Of a stretch of 64,000 nucleotides of DNA, positions 51,196 through 59,481 are shown piece by piece. Origin of the DNA: Candidatus Poribacteria bacterium. GTDB lineage: Bacteria; Poribacteria; WGA-4E; PCPOR2b. The notes below the pieces were generated by a model. The model was not told the DNA's origin. It saw only the letters and a list, made by a program, of their open reading frames with translations, and made no database searches. How positions within the stretch are numbered: position 1 is the first letter of the stretch; each line of letters begins with the position of its first letter. The stretch lies in NCBI GenBank assembly GCA_003635265.1, contig PYIZ01000010.1, positions 335,044 through 399,043 on the forward strand, read 5' to 3'. The position numbers and the translations under genes were made by a program.

Positions 51196-52104
51196 CTACG
51201 AGTTATCTTCCAGTATCCGCCGGAGAAAGCCATCATTTTGCTCCAACAGTGCAACTGCCTCCTCTCGATTAACTCCCTTTACAAGCATGACGATCGCGGT
51301 TTTCGCGCTGCCACCGGCGCATTCCAACGCGGTCTGTGCTGTCTTATAATCCGTACCTGCGACCTCCATGATAATGCGCGCACCCCGATCAATAAGTTTT
51401 GCGTTCGATGCCTGAATATCAACCATCAAGTTGTTGTAGACTTTCCCAATCTGGATCATCGAGACAGTGGTGAGCATGTTTAGCACCAGCTTCGTCGCTG
51501 TCCCAGTTTTCAACCGTGTCGAGCCAGTGATAATTTCCGGACCCACAACCGGCACGATAAAGACATCCACAAACGCTTTCAAGTTATCAGCAGGAGGGGT
51601 GCAACACAAAAAAATTGTCTTGGCACCGATTTGATGCGCTTCCTCTAACGCGCCAAGCACAAAAGGGGTGCGACCACTCCCAGCAATTCCAACCACGACA
51701 TCCTGATCGGTGACCCCGTGATCGCGCAGGGCTTGTGCCCCCGCATCAAGTTTGTCTTCGGCAGCCTCAACAGATCGACGTAATGCCCGGTCTCCACCGG
51801 CGATAATTCCCTGTACCATGCTAGGCGGAGAACTAAACGTCGGCGGACACTCGGACGCATCAAGGACACCAAGCCTACCACTCGTCCCCGCACCGATGTA
51901 GAAAAGCCGTCCACCTCGACGAAACGCTTCTGTGATGAACTTTATCCCCTGGGCGATCGATGCGGATTCGGCTTCCACAGCAGCGAGTGCTTTTTGATCT
52001 TCTTCATGAAAAATTCGTAAAATCTCTTCCGTCGATTTGAGGTCAATATCAATTGAGTTCGGATTTCTTTGCTCGGTGATAAGTTTGGAAAGGTCGTCTA
52101 ACAT
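51196..52104 (-). CDS. murQ: N-acetylmuramic acid 6-phosphate etherase MurQ
   Basis: 302 residues. The SIS fold with GAGTSGRLGVLDASECPPTF and GSTRLKTGTATKLVLNML are MurQ hallmarks. It cleaves the lactyl ether of MurNAc-6-phosphate in cell wall recycling. No amgK, murU or nag genes follow in the window. Confidence 0.97.
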   Translation of the reverse strand: MLDDLSKLITEQRNPNSIDIDLKSTEEILRIFHEEDQKALAAVEAESASIAQGIKFITEAFRRGGRLFYIGAGTSGRLGVLDASECPPTFSSPPSMVQGIIAGGDRALRRSVEAAEDKLDAGAQALRDHGVTDQDVVVGIAGSGRTPFVLGALEEAHQIGAKTIFLCCTPPADNLKAFVDVFIVPVVGPEIITGSTRLKTGTATKLVLNMLTTVSMIQIGKVYNNLMVDIQASNAKLIDRGARIIMEVAGTDYKTAQTALECAGGSAKTAIVMLVKGVNREEAVALLEQNDGFLRRILEDNS

Positions 52105-52158
52105 CTAATCTACCCACGCATATCTGTAAAAACCCAAATGAACAGGCTAACAGTGCCC

Positions 52159-52962
52159 CTATTGCTCCAACATCTGTTTGGCAACCTCGACCTCATCTTG
52201 AAACTGAGGCAAGTCTGCCGCCCGTTGTAGGAAAAGATCCAGATACCGTTTCATCGTGAGGCGATCGCCCCGCTTTTCGTACATTTGAGCGAGGTAGTAG
52301 TATACCTCTGTATCTTCCGGGTTAAGCGATCGAGCCTTTTCGTATGCACGGATCGCGAGATCAAACTGTTCCGTTTCTTGATACGCGTGGGCGAGGTTAT
52401 AATGTGCATCCGGATCGCTGTCATCTAACTCAATGGCTTGCCGATAATAACTTATCGCTTCCTTAAACTGATCACGCGCATGATAGGCACCAGCCAGATT
52501 GAAGTACGCATCTTGAAAGGTCGGATCTGCCTCAATTGCCTTGCGATACGTTTCGATCGCTTCACCAAACTGATCTGCCGTGTCATAAGCATAAGCCAAA
52601 TTGTTGAGGAACGCTGAATTATCGGGGGAAAGTTCAGTCGCCTTCTGAAATTCCTTAATCGCTGGATCTGTTAGCTGCATGTCTATGTAGACCAAACCGA
52701 GCGCGTTGTACACCTGTGCATTCTCCTCATCGATTGCCAAGGCCTCTCGAAATTGCTCAATGGCTTGTTCATATTCCCCCATTTCGTGATAAACTTCGCC
52801 GAGTTCCAAATATCCTGTTGGATCCTCCGGCGTAAGCGCCATCCCTAGCCTAAGCCGCGTCGCCTCACGGCTCAGTTCCTCTTTTCGTTCTGGCTTCTTC
52901 TCGGTAGGTTGACAACTTAAAAAAAGGACGAAAATCAGGAGAAAAGCTGGAAGCGTTCTCAT
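52159..52962 (-). CDS. TPR-repeat lipoprotein
   Basis: 267 residues with a lipoprotein signal (FLSCQ, Cys17) and five to six TPR units (A-x2-L-A-I-D, Y-x-E-x2-Q-F, N-x-A-x3-D-x3). A perfect promoter (53010-53037) precedes it. Likely an outer-membrane scaffold, not further assignable. Confidence 0.88.
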   Translation of the reverse strand: MRTLPAFLLIFVLFLSCQPTEKKPERKEELSREATRLRLGMALTPEDPTGYLELGEVYHEMGEYEQAIEQFREALAIDEENAQVYNALGLVYIDMQLTDPAIKEFQKATELSPDNSAFLNNLAYAYDTADQFGEAIETYRKAIEADPTFQDAYFNLAGAYHARDQFKEAISYYRQAIELDDSDPDAHYNLAHAYQETEQFDLAIRAYEKARSLNPEDTEVYYYLAQMYEKRGDRLTMKRYLDLFLQRAADLPQFQDEVEVAKQMLEQ

Positions 52963-53009
52963 CGGTGAACCTCCAACACGGTAAACATCAAGAATAACCC
53001 ATGAGTTTA

Positions 53010-53037
53010 ATTATAGCAAAGCCACCCCAAGTGTCAA
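53010..53037 (-). promoter_or_regulatory. Consensus promoter of the TPR lipoprotein
   Basis: TTGACA (53037-53032), a 16-base spacer, TATAAT (53015-53010): both hexamers match the sigma70 consensus fully. Confidence 0.75.
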
Positions 53038-53062
53038 TGACTTTTTGCGAGGAGAAAATTTA

Positions 53063-53091
53063 TTGAGATTTTACCCGCATTATGCTACTAT
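53063..53091 (+). promoter_or_regulatory. Promoter upstream of the OmpA-like gene
   Basis: TTGAGA (53063-53068), a 17-base spacer, TACTAT (53086-53091), about 130 bases ahead of the ATG at 53225 and divergent from the TPR lipoprotein promoter. Confidence 0.45.
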
Positions 53092-53224
53092 TATAGCCCA
53101 AATTGCTAGTAGTAGGCATATTGCTCGAATCCCATTCTTTTCGGGGATGAACCTCATGTACAGGGTTCATCAATGCGATCGACCAATGAACTAATGAAAG
53201 CAGGGTTAGGGGAGAGAACGACGA

Positions 53225-54034
53225 ATGAAAAGACAACTCTATCTTCTTGGTGCTGTTGCAGGGGCTATCTTGCTCCTCCTCGCCACCATTATGAGCTACT
53301 ACATCTTTAAATTTAAAGGCAACTTTGAAACAGAACAGGAAAGTCGAATCGCGTACGAAAAAAAGTCCCAACAGCTACAGAGTGAATTGGCCACAACCCA
53401 AGCGGAACTTGAAGCAAAGAAAAACAAGATTGATCTACTTGAGGACACGATTGACGAGGTACAAGAACGTGCAACCAACTTGAATGAAGCCAAAGCGAAG
53501 GCAGAAGCGGAGGCGACGAAACTTCGTTTAGAGGAGCAGCGCAGACAAGAGGAACTAAAACGGAAAGAGGAAGAGTTCCGCGACCTCCGCGCGGAACTCC
53601 AGAAGGAAATCGATGCGAAAGAAATTACCATCACTACGCTCAAAGGACAATTAACAGTCAACCTAATGGACAAGATTCTGTTTGACTCCGGGAAAGCGGA
53701 GATTAAGACCGATGGAAAACGAGTCCTGGATAAGATTGCGAAGACTTTCCTAAACCGCTTTCCGGATCGAGAGATTCGGGTTGAAGGGCATACCGATAAC
53801 GTCCCGTTCAGAGGTTCAGTCTTGAACAATTGGGACCTATCCACGCAACGGGCGATCTCTGCTGTTCGTTATTTACAAACGCGCGCAGGTGTGGATCCCG
53901 CCCGTTTGGCAGCGGTCGGCTATGCCTACTACCGTCCAATCGATACAAACAAAACCCGCGAGGGCAGAGCGAGAAATCGTCGAATCGAAATTATTGTGAT
54001 GCCGCCGAAGCAGACCGAGGCTCAAGAGTTTTGA
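53225..54034 (+). CDS. OmpA/MotB C-terminal domain protein with membrane anchor and coiled coil
   Basis: 269 residues: one membrane helix (about 8-28), a charged coiled coil (about 35-145), then the peptidoglycan-binding OmpA domain with FDSGKAEI, VEGHTDNVPF and SVLNNWDLSTQRAISAVRYL (about 155-265). Anchors envelope to peptidoglycan; possibly part of a larger complex. 40 bases ahead of the PhyH gene. Confidence 0.93.
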   Translation: MKRQLYLLGAVAGAILLLLATIMSYYIFKFKGNFETEQESRIAYEKKSQQLQSELATTQAELEAKKNKIDLLEDTIDEVQERATNLNEAKAKAEAEATKLRLEEQRRQEELKRKEEEFRDLRAELQKEIDAKEITITTLKGQLTVNLMDKILFDSGKAEIKTDGKRVLDKIAKTFLNRFPDREIRVEGHTDNVPFRGSVLNNWDLSTQRAISAVRYLQTRAGVDPARLAAVGYAYYRPIDTNKTREGRARNRRIEIIVMPPKQTEAQEF

Positions 54035-54074
54035 TGCCGCTTGTCAACCCAACATCTGAAAGGAGTTCATACCC

Positions 54075-54869
54075 ATGTCAACGAAGTCAGCCGTTAAATT
54101 CGGGCAGCAAGAACACACCCAGTTTATGGAGGAGGGGTACGTCAGACTCGGACACCTCCTATCAAATAAAGAGTTAGCTGTGTTGCAGCAACGCATTGAT
54201 GACATCATGCTGGGGGTTATACCGTACGAGAATATGCGGTTTCAACTCGACAGCACCACCGGCGTCTACCGCGAGGCACCACCAGAGAGTATAGGACATA
54301 AGGGTGCGACACTCCAATACCGTAAGATTATGGACCTTGAGCAGGATCCCTTGTTCCTCTCTTACATGCAGCATCCGCTCCTACGCGACATCACACGGCG
54401 CTATATTGGCGAAGATGTTTCGATCTACCGAGCGATGTTCATGAATAAGCCTGCCAACCAGGGCACAGTCCTGCCGTGGCATCAAGATGTTGGCGTAGGC
54501 TGGGGTCTGGATAGCAACCCGATCATTACCGTCTGGATGGCGCTAGATGACGCGACCGTCGAAAATGGTTGTATGCAGATTGTGCCCGGCATTCACAAAC
54601 ACGGTGTGATAAATGAGCGACATTTTGCCACAGAAGCAGATGAGGAAAAGTATCAATTAGAGGAAAATGCGATTGATTTGGAAGTGGAAGAGGGCGAGGT
54701 TGTCCTGCTGAATAACCTTCTACTGCATCGTTCCGGGGTGAATCCAACCGGCGAACGCCGACGCGCATTCAGTGCTGCCTATATGGATGCAGCGACGAAA
54801 CATGTGTCAACGGGCGAGACGTTCCCCGTGATTTTTGGCAGAAACGCCCTAAAACCCTCCGAATGTTGA
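54075..54869 (+). CDS. Phytanoyl-CoA dioxygenase family protein (PhyH)
   Basis: 264 residues with H-x-D in LPWHQDVGVGWG and distal His in NNLLLHRSGVNPTGERRRAF, with the Arg for 2-oxoglutarate. Third PhyH in the window and unlike the other two in sequence. GGAG lies ten bases ahead of the ATG. mtaB follows after 25 bases. Confidence 0.9.
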   Translation: MSTKSAVKFGQQEHTQFMEEGYVRLGHLLSNKELAVLQQRIDDIMLGVIPYENMRFQLDSTTGVYREAPPESIGHKGATLQYRKIMDLEQDPLFLSYMQHPLLRDITRRYIGEDVSIYRAMFMNKPANQGTVLPWHQDVGVGWGLDSNPIITVWMALDDATVENGCMQIVPGIHKHGVINERHFATEADEEKYQLEENAIDLEVEEGEVVLLNNLLLHRSGVNPTGERRRAFSAAYMDAATKHVSTGETFPVIFGRNALKPSEC

Positions 54870-54894
54870 CCCAAGCCATCGAAGGAGAACGAAA

Positions 54895-56250
54895 ATGCCA
54901 ACCGCGGCACTTATCACCTTGGGATGCAAGGTGAACCAATACGACACACAAGCGATGCAGGAGGTGATGCTTCGTAACGGATATACCGTCGTGGGGGAGA
55001 ACGATCCCGCGGACGTTTGCATCATCAACACTTGCACCGTGACCAATGCCGCAGACCAAAAAGCCCGTCAAGTCATCCGGCGAGCGATTCGGAAAAATCC
55101 CGAAACCGAAGTCCTCGTCACGGGTTGTTATGCTGAAAGCGATCGGGAGGCAATCGCGGCGATTCCGGGCGTCTCGCTCGTCTTCGGTAATCGCGAAAAA
55201 GCCGATCTTCAGAAGTATCTCGATCTGGTTCACGAATCGTGGCATGAAAAGGATCGCTTACCGCTGTTGCAGATTGAACCCATCCATCACGATGCCATCC
55301 GTGAACACGCAAATTTTAGTATGTCGGTGAGTGAAGCAGGCAAACACACACGCGCGCTGATTAAGGTGCAGGACGGATGCAGCGCCTTCTGTACCTACTG
55401 CATCATTCCCTATGTCCGGGGGCGCATGACGAGCCGTCCCCTCTCCGACATCGTGCAAGAAGCAGAAAAGATCGCCGCAAACGGATACAAGGAAATCGTT
55501 ATCACCGGCGTACATCTGGGGGCTTACGGATTGGATATCGGTCGACAGACAACCATCGCAGATATTCTGGAACATATCCACCCCATTGACGGTATTGAGC
55601 GCATCCGCTTCAGTTCCATTGAGGCGATGAATTTCCCACCGGATCTAGTCGATCGGATGGCAGCACTGCCGAAGTGTATGCCCCACTTCCATCTACCGTT
55701 ACAGGCGGGCAGCGATAAGATTTTGCGTCAAATGCGCCGTCGCTATACAAAGGCAGAATTTTCGCGCCTCGTCGGGAAACTCCGTATCTCCTTCCCGAAT
55801 GTCGGAATCACCACCGATATTATGGTCGGGTTTCCGGGTGAAACCGACGCCGATTTCGAGGACTCGTTGCAATATGTCGAAGAGATCGGGTTCAGTCAGT
55901 TGCACGTTTTCCGCTATTCGCCCCGACGCGGCACCCCCGCAGCGGATTACGCGGATCATGTCCCACCCCACGTCTCCGCCGAACGTAGCAAAGCGATGAT
56001 CGCACTGGGAAAACAGCTCGGCACCAATTTTCGGAAACGTATGCTAGGCAAGACGATGAACGTATTGGTTGAGGACAGCCGTGAAGGCACGGATGGACAT
56101 CTAGCGGGTTTTACAGAGAATTATCTGCGAGTGTTAACGGATGTCACCGATTCAGAAGTGAATCGGATTTTGCCGGCTAGGTTGACGGCGTTGGAAGGCG
56201 AGTTTATCCGGGTGGAAACAATTCCCACACCGTTCAATTCAAACTTGTGA
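54895..56250 (+). CDS. mtaB: tRNA (N6-threonylcarbamoyladenosine-37) methylthiotransferase MtaB
   Basis: 451 residues. Three N-terminal cysteines for the auxiliary cluster (TLGCKVNQYDT, TCTVTNA, TGCYAES), the radical-SAM triad C-S-A-F-C-T-Y-C in DGCSAFCTYCIIPYVRGRM, and a TRAM domain at the C-terminus. It converts t6A37 to ms2t6A37 in tRNA, so it takes part in decoding fidelity. Its stop overlaps the convergent zinc-ribbon gene by 12 bases. Confidence 0.96.
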   Translation: MPTAALITLGCKVNQYDTQAMQEVMLRNGYTVVGENDPADVCIINTCTVTNAADQKARQVIRRAIRKNPETEVLVTGCYAESDREAIAAIPGVSLVFGNREKADLQKYLDLVHESWHEKDRLPLLQIEPIHHDAIREHANFSMSVSEAGKHTRALIKVQDGCSAFCTYCIIPYVRGRMTSRPLSDIVQEAEKIAANGYKEIVITGVHLGAYGLDIGRQTTIADILEHIHPIDGIERIRFSSIEAMNFPPDLVDRMAALPKCMPHFHLPLQAGSDKILRQMRRRYTKAEFSRLVGKLRISFPNVGITTDIMVGFPGETDADFEDSLQYVEEIGFSQLHVFRYSPRRGTPAADYADHVPPHVSAERSKAMIALGKQLGTNFRKRMLGKTMNVLVEDSREGTDGHLAGFTENYLRVLTDVTDSEVNRILPARLTALEGEFIRVETIPTPFNSNL

Positions 56251-57141
56251 GGCGAACTCATCAAGCATCTCACGAATATTGCGCGCATCGCCAACAATGA
56301 ACAGGGGTGCTAAGGCACCCCGACCATGCAGGGCTTGTAGCAGGCGATCTATCTGGATCATGCGGGCTTTTGGTGTGCGGCATTTGGGCCATCGTTCAAC
56401 GAATTCACGCGCCGGCTTCGGATTACCCGTTCTCAATGACCTAGCACTTTTGCGCCATACCTGCCATCTGAACTTCTGCCCACAATTCGCACACTCAAGC
56501 CTTTCATCTCGTTTTTTCAGGCTTTTGCGGTAATCCCGCCATCGACGCTTGTAACCGCACGCGCTGCACTCAATATTGCCGCGCACATGAAACGCAGCCG
56601 CTTGGCATTTGGGACATTCTATTTCAGGCTGAGGACGCCGGTGTCTGACGCGTTGTCCGGTCGCTTCATCAGTCGGTTTGCGTACCATCAGACCACAGTG
56701 GGGGCAGGGCAAGCGGACGCGGGTTCTCACTGACCGACGGTAGGCTTTTCGATTCCATTCTTTACCGCACGAGCATCGCAACTCTTCCACGCCATCCAAT
56801 AGGGCATAACAATCAAGACAACGTGGACTTTCACGCAGAGATTCACGGCAGTCGCGCCAGAGCAGTCGCTGGGTACAGTGCGGACAGTGAAACCAGTTTT
56901 CGTGCGTACCACCATCGCTAGCGTGAAATAGTGGATCAATTTGACGCTTTATCTTTGTGCTGCATTGCGGACAGGGAACCAATCCGTCTCGGTAAACATC
57001 AGCGACTGCTGCGATGTCAGCACAGCGACCATAGAGCTCCCAGCCGACAGTCTGTAGCAGATCGTCATCGTGGAGTCCCAATCGAGCGGCGCGGTAGAGA
57101 CGGCGGATTTTGGTAGGCTTTACACGGGGGGACCACTTCAT
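56239..57141 (-). CDS. Protein with four tandem zinc ribbons, function unknown
   Basis: 300 residues containing eight CxxC/CxC knuckles (CPQC, CPHC, CLDC, CSC, CPHC, CPKC, CSAC, CANC), each pair separated by about 20-35 residues, so four zinc ribbons. The linkers are Arg/Lys-rich, with recurrent W-R-D-x-R-x-S-L motifs. The C-terminus is a small alpha/beta region. Nucleic-acid binding is plausible. No named family recognised. Confidence 0.75.
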   Translation of the reverse strand: MKWSPRVKPTKIRRLYRAARLGLHDDDLLQTVGWELYGRCADIAAVADVYRDGLVPCPQCSTKIKRQIDPLFHASDGGTHENWFHCPHCTQRLLWRDCRESLRESPRCLDCYALLDGVEELRCSCGKEWNRKAYRRSVRTRVRLPCPHCGLMVRKPTDEATGQRVRHRRPQPEIECPKCQAAAFHVRGNIECSACGYKRRWRDYRKSLKKRDERLECANCGQKFRWQVWRKSARSLRTGNPKPAREFVERWPKCRTPKARMIQIDRLLQALHGRGALAPLFIVGDARNIREMLDEFASQV

Positions 57142-57283
57142 GATTCTTCCGGTTATGGGCTCAAATTAGCACCGTTAGTTATTAGCAAGGAAAGCGTTAG
57201 AACATCATGCGTAAAACGTAGGGAGAAAAACCGTAAACCCTTTTTACGTTTTACGCTTCAAATATACTAGTGCACTTTTGAAT

Positions 57284-57553
57284 TTACGCGGTCGCTATTT
57301 TATTGATGTCATGTGACAGGCGGGATTTCTTTCGATTTGCCATGCCCTTCTTGATAATCCCTTTCCCTGCAGCTTTATCCAGTTGGCTCGCCGCTTCACG
57401 ATACAATTCCTGCGCTTGTTCCATGTCGCCATCTGCAATTGCGGTTTCAGTTTGCTTGAGCATAGTTCTTAATGCAGATTTGCGCTGGTTGTTCCGATCT
57501 CGCTTCTTCTTATCCGCACGGACATGCTTCATACCAGAGCTTCTCGTGGGCAA
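57284..57553 (-). CDS. rpsT: 30S ribosomal protein S20
   Basis: 89 residues from a TTG at 57553. GGAGG at 57566-57562 sits eight bases before that TTG, giving MPTRSSGMKHVRADKKKRDRN; the earlier ATG at 57568 overlaps the Shine-Dalgarno site itself. The AKxxxKRxRxxxxRR-like N-terminus and LDKAAGKGIIKKGMANRKKSRLS C-terminus (helical hairpin) are typical. In E. coli rpsT also starts with UUG and is autoregulated, so this may be conserved. It binds 16S rRNA. Confidence 0.95.
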   Translation of the reverse strand: MPTRSSGMKHVRADKKKRDRNNQRKSALRTMLKQTETAIADGDMEQAQELYREAASQLDKAAGKGIIKKGMANRKKSRLSHDINKIATA

Positions 57554-57590
57554 TTCAATCACCTCCATTCTTTATTGACTCCCATCTTGT

Positions 57591-57608
57591 GCACACAATG
57601 TTGTGTGC
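57591..57608 (-). promoter_or_regulatory. Palindrome at the rpsT transcription start
   Basis: GCACACAATGTTGTGTGC: 8-bp arms around a two-base centre, lying where the transcript of the promoter at 57613-57642 would start. Possible operator, or a stem at the 5' end of the rpsT mRNA. Confidence 0.4.
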
Positions 57609-57612
57609 CATA

Positions 57613-57642
57613 ATAATAGCATAATTTACCTCGATTTGTCCA
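57613..57642 (-). promoter_or_regulatory. Probable rpsT promoter
   Basis: TGGACA (57642-57637), an 18-base spacer, TATTAT (57618-57613), giving a start near 57606. Confidence 0.5.
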
Positions 57643-57703
57643 ATCTCATTTGATTAGGGGATCAAAACACACCGCACCCGTAGGTCGGGCATCCCCGATA
57701 CAT

Positions 57704-57718
57704 CCCCGATAAATCGGG
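57704..57718. repeat. REP-like palindrome with ACAGGCGG tail
   Basis: CCCCGATAAATCGGG with ACAGGCGG directly after, a REP family member in the gap 57643-57958; degenerate copies follow (CCGATACTCGG near 57752, CGG-CACAGGCGG near 57779). Confidence 0.65.
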
Positions 57719-57958
57719 ACAGGCGGGACTCCGACAAGCCGAGAGCAGGTTCCGATACTCGGGATGCTCGATGAAATCGGCACAGGCGGGATCCAAAGCG
57801 ACTTGCTCGACCTACGGAGAGGGGATATTGTTGGGTTTCACGGTTCCCCGTTCAACCCAACCTACGTGCTGGACAAAAAGTAACCCGCAATGAATTGCGC
57901 TACTAGGAACCGGTGCAAGCCCCGACCACAGATTGGGAAATCTGTGGCTACGAGAGTG

Positions 57959-58036
57959 CTAGTTAGGGCATAGGGCAGTAATTACGATCGCTCCCAGTAG
58001 GATCCCAATCACTAACAGAACTTTCCGGCTGCACAT
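57959..58036 (-). CDS. Possible 25-residue membrane micro-protein
   Basis: ATG at 58036 with AGGAGG at 58047-58042 and five bases between. The product starts MCSRKVLLVIGILLGAIVIT and ends A-L-C-P-N: a basic head and one long hydrophobic helix. No homologue recognised. The best-formed micro-ORF in the window. Confidence 0.5.
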   Translation of the reverse strand: MCSRKVLLVIGILLGAIVITALCPN

Positions 58037-58054
58037 AACAGCCTCCTATCGCCT

Positions 58055-58626
58055 TTAATATCTACTTGTGGCGTAATTCCTCCTTAAGGTAGCTCTAGTT
58101 TCCAACGCCTGTTCAGGTTGTAACGTATCGTCAACTCTCGAAGGAGCGGCACCAATCGGTCTGAAGACGAAAATGCTCCCGACTTTTGCATCGGCGTTGT
58201 AACTAAATTCAATACCCTTTTTCCAATACCAGTGTACTTCTCCACCCTCTCTGCAACTCCAAATTCTTTCTCTACACGCCTTAACGTGCTTCCAATACCA
58301 ACCCCACCCGCCGTTTTCGCTGTATTGGGCTTCCTTATAGATAGGTCCTTGACAAGACCAATGCCAAAAAACACCTAATAATCCAATGTCTGGATCCCAA
58401 TACGCAAAAAAATCACGATTGTGTTTGCTCGGTCCTCTTCCCAGACATAGATCAGCGCATCGCCATCCTCGTCATGTGCAACAGCTTCTAATTCAACAAT
58501 AGCACTAGGGTTAAGCTCCTTTGGAATAATTAACTGATCAACAACAGGTGGACTATTGCGAAACGCATCATTACCACAGCCAATGATGGCAAATAACACT
58601 ACCGATAGAGTGAAAGTTGTTCTCAT
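58055..58626 (-). pseudogene. Frameshifted small lipoprotein remnant
   Basis: Start ATG at 58626 after GGGGAGGGG. The first frame gives a lipoprotein signal (FAIIGC), then PPVVDQLIIPKELN and HDEDGDALIYVWEE (an Ig-like fragment) until 58375. The next segment (58374 downwards) has VGIGSTLRRVEKEFGVAERVEKY, and after a homopolymer (AAAAAGGG near 58215) the frame changes to GIEFSYNADAKVGSIFVFRP, which continues to a stop at 58055. The pieces belong to one protein type in different frames, so at least one frameshift is present. It is decayed or mis-assembled. Confidence 0.65.
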
Positions 58627-58692
58627 TGCTGCCAGCCCCTCCCCACGAAAAATTTTGAGTAAGCCACTACACGAGATCAAGATACCGTGGAT

Positions 58693-59025
58693 TTACCATA
58701 TATAGCCGACCCACAGCCTGCTTTCAAGGACATCGGTTTGTTGGGTGGTAGTACCATGCAGTTGATGTTCTGCTTGAAATCCCTGCGTCCCTTGCATCAC
58801 CTCCGGTTCGATCTCTACACGGACAACATCAAAACCGGCTTTTTTGACAGCCACCAGCGCAGAATCTATGGCTTCCTCCAATAACGGTGCTTCGCGATGA
58901 AAGTGAATCTGTGGCACACCGGCAATAGTGGCAAGTGTCCCGTCATCCACGATGCTGTAGAGCCGATCCGATTCTTCTTCATTGGGATCGGCTGCTAAAA
59001 TCAGTGTGAATTCATGTGCTTTCAT
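58693..59025 (-). CDS. Partner protein of a HicA-like toxin (HicB-like role)
   Basis: 110 residues from the ATG at 59025 with AGAGAGGT upstream (the earlier ATG at 59061 has no site). HEFTLILAADPNEEESDRLYSIVDDGTLATIAGVPQIHFHREA is the conserved head that I recognise as a protein encoded with HicA-like genes. Second gene of the pair, 43 bases downstream of the toxin-like gene. Confidence 0.7.
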   Translation of the reverse strand: MKAHEFTLILAADPNEEESDRLYSIVDDGTLATIAGVPQIHFHREAPLLEEAIDSALVAVKKAGFDVVRVEIEPEVMQGTQGFQAEHQLHGTTTQQTDVLESRLWVGYIW

Positions 59026-59067
59026 GGTAAGTACCTCTCTCATTGATTGTCTCGTCTGCACCCTTTG

Positions 59068-59295
59068 TTAAGAATGAGGGCAACGGTCCACATAGCGGTG
59101 GAGGTCACGGGCATGTCGTTCAGGATTTCGCGGCGTCGACATGACTCGAATGCGACAACCCTCGCGGGCGCGCCGCGGACACCATAGTGTTCCCCAGATG
59201 TGTGCTCGAGCTCCTGCTTTTGTAACGTTCCAACCTTTGCTTTCAGCGTAACGAATTGCATCGCGAATATGTTTATTTGAATGGCTATATCGCAT
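59068..59295 (-). CDS. HicA-like toxin-type small protein
   Basis: 75 residues; IRDAIRYAESKGWNVTKAGARAHIWGTLWCP and VMSTPRNPERHARDLHRYVD. The G-W-x-x-x-K-x-G-x-x-A-H layout recalls HicA-type dsRNA-binding mRNA interferases. The conserved His is kept. No clear promoter identified. Confidence 0.7.
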   Translation of the reverse strand: MRYSHSNKHIRDAIRYAESKGWNVTKAGARAHIWGTLWCPRRAREGCRIRVMSTPRNPERHARDLHRYVDRCPHS

Positions 59296-59481
59296 TAAAT
59301 TCTCTGACCACTATTAACCATGTTTTCTACTTTAGGTGTGGGGACTCAATAGTGATGGAAGCAGGTCCTTTAGTCTTTTAGATTCAGTGCAATTCATAGC
59401 GGCGCCAGCCAATGTTTTGCCGTCTAACAACCAAACTCAGTAGAAGCTAGGGCTTTTGCCCACAACCAAGACCACGGTATA

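Noticed and set aside
53100-53150. tRNA-like GCTCGAATCCCATTC stretch
   Set aside because: No acceptor or anticodon stems of a cloverleaf could be built around it; no tRNA or rRNA gene was found in the window.
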